Assembly: GCA_958443265.1 (NCBI GenBank)
Contig: CAUCKA010000041.1
Location: 1-8,725, forward strand
Direction of reading: 5' to 3'
DNA length: 8,725 nucleotides
From: an uncultured Collinsella sp.
GTDB lineage: Bacteria > Actinomycetota > Coriobacteriia > Coriobacteriales > Coriobacteriaceae
Position 1 is the first letter of the stretch. Each line of letters opens with the position of its first letter. The notes under the pieces are model-generated. The model ran no database searches. It saw only the letters and a list, made by a program, of their open reading frames with translations, and was not told the DNA's origin. The position numbers and the translations under genes were made by a program. Positions 1-5,490 of the stretch are shown here, piece by piece.

Positions 1-438
1 AGCCGTCTCAATTGACGCCGGCTCGCCCTCAATAAGTCGAACACGCTGCATGCGGAGCAAAGGAGCGCCTACAGCAACCCCAAGCTTGTCGGCAAGTGCC
101 TCATCCGCCTCGATGGCCCCGGTGGAAACCAGACGAGAAGAGGGGTGCAGGCCGGCAGTCCGCACAGCATCGGAGAAGTTATACGTTTCCTGAAAGATAT
201 TGAGCGGTTTGGGAGGACACACATACGTACCCGATCCGCGACGGCTCTCGAGCGTTCCACACGAGATGAGCCGCGTGATACCGGCGCGCAACGCCGTACG
301 CGAAACGCCAATCTCTTCGCACAGCACGCGCTCGGCCGGCAGGCGATCGCCGCCGGCAAGCTGATGGTGCTGGATATACCAAAGAATCCCCTCAACAGCA
401 CGATCTTTGGGGGGAATTGCATAAGATTCGCCTGCCAT
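1..438 (-). CDS. GntR-family (HutC/UTRA-type) transcriptional regulator, 3' end missing
   Basis: The frame stays open from an ATG at 438 to the left edge (146 codons), so the C-terminus lies outside the window. A GAGGAG ribosome binding site at 447-452, 8 nt upstream, fixes the start. Residues about 8-77 form a GntR winged helix-turn-helix: the family hallmark LPAERVLCEEIGVSRTALR is followed by ITRLISCGTLESRRGSGTYV (wing, RRGSGTYV). From about residue 90 the sequence passes into the beginning of a UTRA-like effector domain (GAPLLRMQRVRLIEGEPASI), as in HutC-type regulators that sense sugars, amino acids or their phosphates. Such proteins are usually about 240 residues, so roughly 90-100 are missing. 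Its start lies 38 bp after the stop of the small gene at 477-965 on the same strand, so the two are probably co-transcribed. The effector and targets cannot be told from here. Confidence 0.93.
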   Translation of the reverse strand, partial: MAGESYAIPPKDRAVEGILWYIQHHQLAGGDRLPAERVLCEEIGVSRTALRAGITRLISCGTLESRRGSGTYVCPPKPLNIFQETYNFSDAVRTAGLHPSSRLVSTGAIEADEALADKLGVAVGAPLLRMQRVRLIEGEPASIETA

Positions 439-476
439 TGCACAGACTCCTCGTTCAGAAACGTATGTCGCCAAAA

Positions 477-965
477 TTAGGCCAGACCACCCATGGCATC
501 AAATTCGGCCTTGATCTTCTCGGCGACATTCCGATACGACTTATACAGGCTTGAATCGCGTTTGACTTCATCGGTCATAACGGGAATCTCTAGTTTGGAA
601 ACCTCGTCTTTTCCCGTCTGAACCGCCACAACAACGCCCATACCAAGACACATATTACGCTTGGCTGCGTTCATTTTTGCCGCCTTAGCGGGATTTGCCA
701 GAATACGCTGGGCAAATTCCTGTTTAGAGACCGCTTCATCGGCCTCCGGATCGCCCGCCTCGGCCACTTCGCACTGCAACACGTCCGCATAGGCAAAAAT
801 CTTCGGCTCGCCGCCGCGCTGATGTACGGCCCACTTGCGACGCGTGGCATCCTGGTAGATAGCCGGCAAAAACGTAAACCGCGGCGGGTCCAAAATCGTA
901 TCCGTGATGGTAAACACATCGGGATCAAAGGCATCCTGCGGGTTTTTCTTCTTGAACAGCCCCAT
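477..965 (-). CDS. Small conserved-looking hypothetical cytoplasmic protein (162 aa)
   Basis: I do not recognise this protein with confidence. A longer reading frame begins at 986, but the ATG at 965 (MGLFKKK) is the better start, because AGGAGAGG lies directly upstream of it and inside the longer version. The protein is 162 residues with no signal peptide or clear membrane segment. A charged N-terminus (FKKKNPQDAF) is followed by a probable beta-rich part with RKWAVHQRGGEPKIFAYADV and the acidic CEVAEAGDPEADE. This layout distantly recalls small proteins that pair a short zinc-ribbon or SHOCT part with a 'yaDi..fEl.edG' segment, but no zinc-binding cysteine cluster is present. The C-terminal half is Lys/Ala/Glu-rich and probably helical (SYRNVAEKIKAEF). 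It has its own candidate promoter upstream and lies 38 bp before the GntR gene, so it is probably in one transcript with it. No function is assigned. Confidence 0.82.
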   Translation of the reverse strand: MGLFKKKNPQDAFDPDVFTITDTILDPPRFTFLPAIYQDATRRKWAVHQRGGEPKIFAYADVLQCEVAEAGDPEADEAVSKQEFAQRILANPAKAAKMNAAKRNMCLGMGVVVAVQTGKDEVSKLEIPVMTDEVKRDSSLYKSYRNVAEKIKAEFDAMGGLA

Positions 966-1002
966 ATCAGCCTCTCCTACTAACATTTAACAACTCAAGC
1001 TG

Positions 1003-1011
1003 AATATAGCA
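1003..1011 (-). promoter_or_regulatory. Candidate extended -10 promoter for the 477-965 gene
   Basis: Read on the minus strand this is TGCTATATT, an extended -10 element (TGn plus TATATT). It lies about 37 nt upstream of the ATG at 965, leaving room for the AGGAGAGG ribosome binding site. No good -35 hexamer is seen at 16-18 bp, which is tolerated when TGn is present. It would serve the hypothetical gene and probably the GntR gene behind it. Confidence 0.45.
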
Positions 1012-1086
1012 CCAATTTCAAGCCGCCACCTCACCCTATCGGTACGCGGCGTCTATGGCTCGCCCAGCGGAAGAGTTCACGGACGA

Positions 1087-1161
1087 GGGCCGGGGAGGCA
1101 TACTTTGTTTTGAGAAGTGGGCTTCGCGAACTTCTCAAAACAAAGTATGCCTCCCCGGCCC
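1087..1161. repeat. Long perfect hairpin A (32-bp arms, 11-nt tip)
   Basis: Arm 1087-1118 is the exact reverse complement of arm 1130-1161: 32 uninterrupted base pairs around the 11-nt loop GGGCTTCGCGA (1119-1129). On the minus strand the loop contains GCGAAGC, known as an exceptionally stable DNA mini-hairpin. It lies about 145 bp downstream of the stop of the permease gene and upstream of the hypothetical gene's promoter. It has no T-tract on either side, so it is not an ordinary intrinsic terminator. The same loop recurs in hairpins at 2275-2343 and, inverted, at 2473-2527. Confidence 0.95.
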
Positions 1162-1299
1162 CGGCAATGTATCGTAGGCTGACCAAAGTAAGATATGCAG
1201 TTTCCAAGGCCGCAACAGCAACAGCCCCATCACATTAAAAAATATCAGCCCCCGCATATCGAAACGGTCGAGAGGGCCTTGCCCGGCGCGAGACCGTCC
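1087..1299. repeat. Repeat unit, copy A (hairpin plus conserved tail)
   Basis: The unit starts with hairpin A and continues through a tail that aligns with the one at 2344-2472. Shared blocks are GGCCCCGGCAATGTA directly at the hairpin end, GGCTGACCA, TTTCCAAGGC, and a 57-bp block identical in both copies (1232-1288 here, 2416-2472 there). The homology runs on to CGAGACCGTCC, ending at 1299, 8 bp before the permease stop codon (complement of 1307-1309). The second copy is in the same orientation on the other side of the permease gene. No reading frame in it looks coding. Confidence 0.88.
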
Positions 1300-1306
1300 C
1301 GGATGC

Positions 1307-2245
1307 CTACCCGCACAGCGTGGCTACGAGCGGGATAGTCAGAATGGAGCAAATGATCGACAGAAACGTGCACTGCATCATGGGGCGTGCATCCTTACCG
1401 TATTGAAGGCAGTACAGCGTACCGTTGCTACCCACCGGCATTGCCATATCGAGAACAAGCGTCGCGATAAACATGGGCGTCATGCCGGGCCACAAGCGCG
1501 CGACGGCAAGACATGCCACCGGCACGACAACCAGGCGAAATGCCACGGCAGCATAGGCACGCCAGTTGGTGAGCATCTCGAGCGGACGGTACTTGGCGAT
1601 AGACGACCCCATGAGCAACAATGCCGCAGGAGTGGTCATGGTGCCAACGATGGAAATCGAGTCGCCCAGCACGCCCCAATCGGTCCATCCGGTGAGCACG
1701 ATCCCAAGCACAGCAGTACTTGCAATGAGACCAGGACTCTTGCAGCAGGCGGCAATATTGCGCATCTGCGTTTTAAGGCCACCACTTATTCCGCTAAATA
1801 ACATAACGCCGACGGTAAACATAAGAAAGTTTGGGGGGATAAGCGCAATCGATGCATACAACAGCGCTTGTTTTCCCAACACCGCCGAAATAACCGGAAA
1901 ACCGATAAACCCGGCATTACCGAAAAGCACGGCGAAGCGATACGAGCATTCCGTCCCTTTGGGAACGCGAAGAGCAGCGGTGACAGCAAACGCGATAACG
2001 GTCGCCACCACATACATCACAAAGGACAGTCCCATGAGCGAAAACGTATCGGCAATGCTCGGAAGCTTCACATCATCGCCCAGCGCTGACGAAAGCACCA
2101 AGCACGGCAGCGCCACCTGCAACAGCAGATGCGACAGCTCGCGCTCGAACTCCGCTTTCATAAACCCCAGCTTGGCGATACACCACCCCAACAGGATCGG
2201 CAAAGAAACCGTCACCATCTGCAAGGCCACGCTCGTAAAACTCAT
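1307..2245 (-). CDS. AEC-family (auxin efflux carrier type) permease
   Basis: This is a 312-residue integral membrane protein, the usual length for the bacterial AEC family, with about ten hydrophobic segments. Family signatures are FGNAGFIGFPVIS (residues 108-120), the hydrophobic TPAALLLMGSSIAKYRPLE (205-223), the AMPVGSNGTLYC motif (268-279) and the C-terminal TFLSIICSILTIPLVATL (293-310). Bacterial AEC proteins move small organic acids such as malate or malonate, or act as exporters of uncertain substrate; nothing here identifies the substrate. The ATG at 2245 follows a GAGGGGGAG ribosome binding site. Only about 30 bp separate the start from hairpin B, and no convincing promoter is seen in that gap, so transcription may begin in or beyond the repeat. 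The gene is bracketed by two same-orientation repeat units (1087-1299 and 2275-2558). Confidence 0.93.
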   Translation of the reverse strand: MSFTSVALQMVTVSLPILLGWCIAKLGFMKAEFERELSHLLLQVALPCLVLSSALGDDVKLPSIADTFSLMGLSFVMYVVATVIAFAVTAALRVPKGTECSYRFAVLFGNAGFIGFPVISAVLGKQALLYASIALIPPNFLMFTVGVMLFSGISGGLKTQMRNIAACCKSPGLIASTAVLGIVLTGWTDWGVLGDSISIVGTMTTPAALLLMGSSIAKYRPLEMLTNWRAYAAVAFRLVVVPVACLAVARLWPGMTPMFIATLVLDMAMPVGSNGTLYCLQYGKDARPMMQCTFLSIICSILTIPLVATLCG

Positions 2246-2274
2246 CTACTCCCCCTCTTATCTATTCCACGAGT

Positions 2275-2343
2275 GCCGGGGCGGGGTGCTTGGTTTTGGA
2301 AGTGGGCTTCGCGAACTTCCAAAACCAAGCACCCCGCCCCGGC
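2275..2343. repeat. Long perfect hairpin B (29-bp arms, same 11-nt tip)
   Basis: Arm 2275-2303 is the exact reverse complement of arm 2315-2343 around the loop GGGCTTCGCGA (2304-2314), identical to the loop of hairpin A. The stem is only partly similar to stem A (both have CCGGGG at the base and a T/G-rich run ending in GAAGT next to the loop). Where the two stems differ, both arms differ in a complementary way. It lies about 30 bp upstream of the permease start codon. Confidence 0.95.
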
Positions 2344-2472
2344 CCCGGCAATGTAATTTTGGCTGACCATAGTTAGATGCACGGTTTCCAAGGCAGTAAC
2401 AGCCAAGTCCCCATTACATTAAAAAATATCAGCCCCCGCATATCGAAACGGTCGAGAGGGCCTTGCCCGGCG

Positions 2473-2527
2473 GGGTGGCCTTGCTCCGGGAAGTTCGCGA
2501 AGCCCACTTCCCGGAGCAAGGCAACCC
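2473..2527. repeat. Hairpin C: inverted-orientation relative with the same tip, nested in copy B
   Basis: Bases 2478-2494 pair perfectly with 2506-2522 (17 bp). After one G/A mismatch, 2473-2476 pairs with 2524-2527. The 11-nt loop TCGCGAAGCCC (2495-2505) is the exact reverse complement of the loop of hairpins A and B, and here GCGAAGC (2497-2503) is on the plus strand. The stem is different again but keeps AAGT/ACTT next to the loop. It occupies most of the 75-bp segment (2473-2547) absent from copy A. Confidence 0.92.
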
Positions 2528-2615
2528 GCCCGGAGCAGGCCCCAGCGCGAGACCATCCAGCAATGCGCTCCCCGAGCAATCGCTCACCGCTGGTTGCGCA
2601 AAAGTCAGCGAGCGA

Positions 2616-2708
2616 GTTCCAGGTGCCCCAGGTCGCCGCGAAAGAGGAGCGACGCGTACTTCTTGTACGCGAGCGACGGTTTGAACGGCGAGATGGGGTG
2701 CCTGGAAC
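2616..2708. repeat. Imperfect structured inverted repeat with an inner 7-bp hairpin
   Basis: Outer arms 2616-2638 and 2686-2708 (23 nt each) are complementary at 19 of 23 positions: GTTCCAGG, CCCCA and TCGCCG match on both sides, separated by two 2-nt mismatches. Between them is a 7-bp hairpin, CGCGTAC (2653-2659) with GTACGCG (2665-2671), loop TTCTT. The layout suggests a folded RNA or a palindromic intergenic repeat unrelated in sequence to hairpins A-C. It lies about 50 bp beyond the xfp stop codon in the direction of xfp transcription. The bases between it and copy B (2559-2615) show only short dyads. Confidence 0.7.
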
Positions 2709-2726
2709 CCGCGCAGCGTCGAGCCA

Positions 2727-2752
2727 TTACGCGGTTTGGTAAAACCGCGTAA
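2727..2752 (-). terminator. Hairpin just after the xfp stop, terminator-like but without a U-tract
   Basis: TTACGCGGTTT (2727-2737) pairs perfectly with AAACCGCGTAA (2742-2752) around a 4-nt loop. On the minus strand it begins 5 nt after the TAA of xfp. The following bases (TGGCTCGACG) contain no U-run, so it may protect the 3' end or act with a factor rather than end transcription by itself. Confidence 0.5.
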
Positions 2753-2757
2753 CTAAG

Positions 2758-5286
2758 TTACTCGTTGTCGCCTGCGGTCATTTGGGTTGCGGAGAGCGTG
2801 CCGTCGGCGGCAGTTGCAGCCGCAGCGTCGGGCCAGACCCAGTCAGTGAAGGCCGGGTGATCGAAGCCCTCGTTGCACGCGAACTCAAAGGCCTCGGTGC
2901 GGAAGGCCTCCCACTCATCAATCTGCTCGGCAAACTTATCGGCGTCGACCATGCGCAGCACGTCGGCGGCCAGGGCCCAGCGGTCCATGTTGTTCAGGCG
3001 CAGCATGTCGAACGGCGTGGTCGTGGAGCCCTTCTCCTCGTAGCCGTGAACGCGGAAGGCGTCGTGGCCGGGGCGGTTCCAGATCAGGCGGCGAATCGTG
3101 CCGGCATAGGCGTGGAATGCGAAGAGCACGGGCTTCTCGCCGCAACCGAACAGCTCAGCCCAGCGCTCATCGCTGATGGCCTGGTCGTTCTCGCAGACGT
3201 TCTGAATCTTGAGCAGATCGACCACGTTAACGAACCACGCCTTAATGCCTAGCTCGCGCAGCATGTCGGTTGCAGCCAGGGCCTCGAGCGTCGGCACGTC
3301 ACCGCAGGTCGCAACCACGACGTCGGCCTCGGCGAGTGAACCAGCGGTCGATGCCCACTTCCAAGTCGCGACGCCCTCGGCGAGCTCGGCCTTTGCCTCG
3401 TCGACCGTCTGGAAGGTCGGGGCGGGCTGCTTGCCGCAGAAGATGGCGTTGACGCAGTCAGTCGACTGGTAGACGCGCTCGGCCACAGCGAGGGCCATGT
3501 TGGCGTCGGCCGGATAATAAGCATTCACGATATGCGTGTCGTTGGCCTTGTTGAGCAGCAGGTCGATAAAGCCGGGGTCCTGGTGCGAGAAGCCGTTGTG
3601 GTCCTGACGCCAGACATGGCTCGACAGCAAAATGTTGAGGCCGCTGATGGGGGCACGCCACGGAATCTCGCGCTTGGTGGCCTCGAGCCACTTGCAATGC
3701 TGGTTGACCATGGAATCGACCACGTGGACAAAACTCTCGTAGGAGCTCCACACACCGGAGCGGCCGGTGAGCACGTAAGCCTCGAGGAAGCCTTCGCACT
3801 GGTGCTCGGACAGCTGCTCGACGACCTTACCGGAGCCGGCCAGCAGCTCGTCGTTGGCCTCGTCCTCGTAGAAGCCGGCATCCCACTGCTTCTTGGTCAC
3901 CTTGTAGGCGGCCTGCAGGCGGTTGGACGCGGTCTCGTCGGGGCCAAAGATGCGGAAATCCTCCATGTTCTTGGCCAGAACGTCGGCAGTGTACTCACCA
4001 AAGACGCGGGCAGCCTCGGTGGAGCCCCAGCCATGGCCCTTCTCGGCGACGGGAATCTCGTGGGCGTGGATATCGGGCAGCTCGAGCTCGCGGCGCACCT
4101 TGCCGCCGTTCGCGTTGGGGTTGGCGCCGATGCGCAGCTCGCCAGTCGGCATAAAGGCCGTCACCTCGGGGCGTACCTGGCCCTCGGGCGTAAAGAGCTC
4201 CTCGGGCTTGTAGGAGCGCAACCACTCGCGCAGTACGCGGAAGTGCTCGTGAGTGTCCTTGGCACTCGCCAGCGGCACCTGATGGGCGCGCCAGGAGTCC
4301 TCGGTCTTCTTGCCGTCGATGTGCTTGGGGCAGGTCCAGCCCTTGGGAGTACGGAACACAATCATGGGGTAAGCAGGGCGGGCCACGGTCTCGCCTGCGG
4401 CTGCCTGGGCCCGCGCGGTGGCCTTGATGTCGCAGATCTCGTCAAAGACCTGCTCAAACAAGGCAGCGAAACGCGCATGGATGCTCGCGTGGCTCTCGTC
4501 GTCAAAGCCGGCGACAAAGAAGTGCGGCTTGTAGCCCATGCCCTCAAAGAACTTGGTGAGCTCCTCGTCGGACACGCGGGCGAGGATGGTGGGGTTGGCG
4601 ATCTTGTAGCCGTTGAGGTGCAGGATTGGCAGGACGATGCCGTCGGTTGCCGGGTTCACGAGCTTGTTGGACTGCCAAGAGGTGGCAAGCGGACCGGTCT
4701 CGGACTCACCGTCGCCCACCACGGCCACGGCCAGCAGGCTCGGGTTGTCCATGACGGCGCCGTAGGCGTGGCTGAGCGTGTAGCCGAGCTCGCCGCCCTC
4801 GTGGATGGAACCGGGCGTCTCGGGCGCAAAGTGGCTCGGGATGCCGCCGGGATAGGAGAACTGGCGGAAGAACTTCTGCAGGCCGGCCTCGTCATTGGTG
4901 ATGTCGGGGCGGATCTCACGGTAGGTGCCATCGAGCAGCGACTGGGCGGTGCCAGCAGGGCCACCGTGGCCCGGGCCCATCAAGAAGATGGCATTCTGGT
5001 TGTGATCGGCGATGAGGCGGTTGACATGACCGAACAGGAAGTTGATGCCGGGCGTGGTGCCCCAGTGACCGACCAGACGGTGCTTAACGTCCGGACGACC
5101 AAAATCGCGCGTCTCGCCGGTCTTCTCGTCGACAAAGTCGCTGCGCATCAGCGGATTGGAGCGAAGGTAAATCTGGCCGACGGACAGGTAGTTCGAGGCG
5201 CGCCAATACAGGTCGACACCCTCGAGCTCGGAAGCGGGAACCTCATGTCCCAGTTTTTGCCACGGCGTTCCCAATGTTTTAGCCAT
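2758..5286 (-). CDS. xfp: Xylulose-5-phosphate/fructose-6-phosphate phosphoketolase
   Basis: This thiamine-diphosphate enzyme splits xylulose-5-P (and, in many homologues, fructose-6-P) with phosphate into acetyl-phosphate plus glyceraldehyde-3-P or erythrose-4-P; it is the core step of the phosphoketolase/bifid shunt in the cytoplasm. At 842 residues it is complete and slightly longer than the common 790-825. Visible hallmarks: GHWGTTPG (73-80), GPGHGGPAG (104-112), signature 1 EGGELGY (163-169), and signature 2 GAVMDNPSLLAVAVVGDGE (176-194), which leads into the ThDP-binding region, with NGYKIANPT soon after. The C-terminal region keeps the family's SSHVWRQDHNGFSHQDPGF. The last ~20 residues are an Ala/Thr-rich tail that probably lies outside the fold. 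The ATG at 5286 has AAGGGA 8 nt upstream. Two LacI-type operators overlap its promoter and a lacI-family gene lies 204 bp upstream on the same strand. Sequence alone does not tell whether it has X5P only or dual activity. Confidence 0.97.
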   Translation of the reverse strand: MAKTLGTPWQKLGHEVPASELEGVDLYWRASNYLSVGQIYLRSNPLMRSDFVDEKTGETRDFGRPDVKHRLVGHWGTTPGINFLFGHVNRLIADHNQNAIFLMGPGHGGPAGTAQSLLDGTYREIRPDITNDEAGLQKFFRQFSYPGGIPSHFAPETPGSIHEGGELGYTLSHAYGAVMDNPSLLAVAVVGDGESETGPLATSWQSNKLVNPATDGIVLPILHLNGYKIANPTILARVSDEELTKFFEGMGYKPHFFVAGFDDESHASIHARFAALFEQVFDEICDIKATARAQAAAGETVARPAYPMIVFRTPKGWTCPKHIDGKKTEDSWRAHQVPLASAKDTHEHFRVLREWLRSYKPEELFTPEGQVRPEVTAFMPTGELRIGANPNANGGKVRRELELPDIHAHEIPVAEKGHGWGSTEAARVFGEYTADVLAKNMEDFRIFGPDETASNRLQAAYKVTKKQWDAGFYEDEANDELLAGSGKVVEQLSEHQCEGFLEAYVLTGRSGVWSSYESFVHVVDSMVNQHCKWLEATKREIPWRAPISGLNILLSSHVWRQDHNGFSHQDPGFIDLLLNKANDTHIVNAYYPADANMALAVAERVYQSTDCVNAIFCGKQPAPTFQTVDEAKAELAEGVATWKWASTAGSLAEADVVVATCGDVPTLEALAATDMLRELGIKAWFVNVVDLLKIQNVCENDQAISDERWAELFGCGEKPVLFAFHAYAGTIRRLIWNRPGHDAFRVHGYEEKGSTTTPFDMLRLNNMDRWALAADVLRMVDADKFAEQIDEWEAFRTEAFEFACNEGFDHPAFTDWVWPDAAAATAADGTLSATQMTAGDNE

Positions 5287-5344
5287 TGTTTATGTCCCTT
5301 CGCTGCGCGGTCGCCTTCCGATACGGCAACCTTTCGTTGGGACT

Positions 5345-5373
5345 AGTATATTTGCTAAAACGTTTTATCATGG
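5345..5373 (-). promoter_or_regulatory. Probable xfp promoter
   Basis: On the minus strand TATACT (5345-5350) is a 5/6 match to the -10 consensus, about 59 nt before the xfp ATG. The -35 position at 17 bp spacing (5368-5373, CCATGA) is poor. The symmetric core of operator O1 (5356-5367) lies entirely inside the spacer, so a bound repressor would block RNA polymerase. Confidence 0.55.
5354..5369. promoter_or_regulatory. LacI-type operator O1 of xfp
   Basis: GCTAAAACGTTTTATC is symmetric at 7 of 8 paired positions about a central CG (5361-5362), with a perfect 12-bp core TAAAACGTTTTA. An even palindrome with central CG is the typical operator form of the LacI family. It sits in the spacer of the xfp promoter. 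Confidence 0.75.
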
Positions 5374-5391
5374 TGAAAAAACGTTTTACCA
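5374..5391. promoter_or_regulatory. LacI-type operator O2 of xfp
   Basis: It contains the same AAAACGTTTT core (5378-5387) centred on CG at 5382-5383, with less perfect outer symmetry. Its centre is 21 bp, two helical turns, from that of O1, so two repressor dimers would sit on the same face of the DNA. It overlaps and extends upstream of the -35 position. Confidence 0.7.
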
Positions 5392-5429
5392 TCCTGATTT
5401 GCCATATGGACAGGCAAAAGCAGACATTC

Positions 5430-5454
5430 ACCTGCGACATTGTCTGTCACAGGT
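5430..5454 (-). terminator. Hairpin downstream of lacI, weak terminator candidate
   Basis: In the minus-strand transcript ACCUGUGACA pairs with UGUCGCAGGU (10 bp, one G-U wobble) around a 5-nt loop, starting 36 nt after the lacI stop codon. In the plus-strand sense the wobble becomes an A-C mismatch, so the structure favours the minus-strand RNA. The bases after it lack an immediate U-run (a short TTTT comes about 10 nt later), so termination would be partial. It lies upstream of the xfp promoter. Confidence 0.35.
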
Positions 5455-5490
5455 ACTCCACATTCAATCTGCATGAATTGATAAACGTGT

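Larger units (their letters stand above)
2275..2558. repeat. Repeat unit, copy B, interrupted by a 75-bp insert
   Basis: Same organisation and orientation as the unit at 1087-1299: hairpin B, then a tail beginning GGCCCCGGCAATGTA, then the 57-bp block 2416-2472 identical to 1232-1288. Copy A continues directly from GCCCGGCG into CGAGACC, whereas this copy has 75 extra bases (2473-2547) before the shared CGAGACC resumes at 2548. Together with 2559-2757 it fills the roughly 510-bp gene-free stretch between the permease and phosphoketolase genes. I see no gene there. Confidence 0.85.

Noticed and set aside
1087..1161. Hairpin A as an ordinary rho-independent terminator for the permease gene
   Set aside because: It lies about 145 bp past the stop, has a stem of 32 bp (far longer than needed), no U-tract on either side, and belongs to a repeat family also present upstream of the gene.
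1566..2366. A 266-codon plus-strand frame across the permease gene and hairpin B
   Set aside because: Antisense to a clear membrane protein and running through a palindromic repeat; no ribosome binding site or domain.
1087..2527. CRISPR-like repetition in the non-coding part
   Set aside because: There are only three hairpins, irregularly spaced and with a gene between them; no regular repeat/spacer pattern and no cas genes.
2377..2742. Short open frames through the 2246-2757 intergenic region
   Set aside because: They consist of translated hairpin arms and repeat tails (for example similar peptides from both arms), with no ribosome binding site; the region is best described as non-coding repeats.
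3532..5346. A 604-codon open frame on the plus strand, antisense to xfp
   Set aside because: It is a shadow of a strongly biased GC-rich gene. The minus strand encodes an unmistakable phosphoketolase over the same bases, and the plus-strand translation is low-complexity Gly/Val/Leu-rich with no domain.
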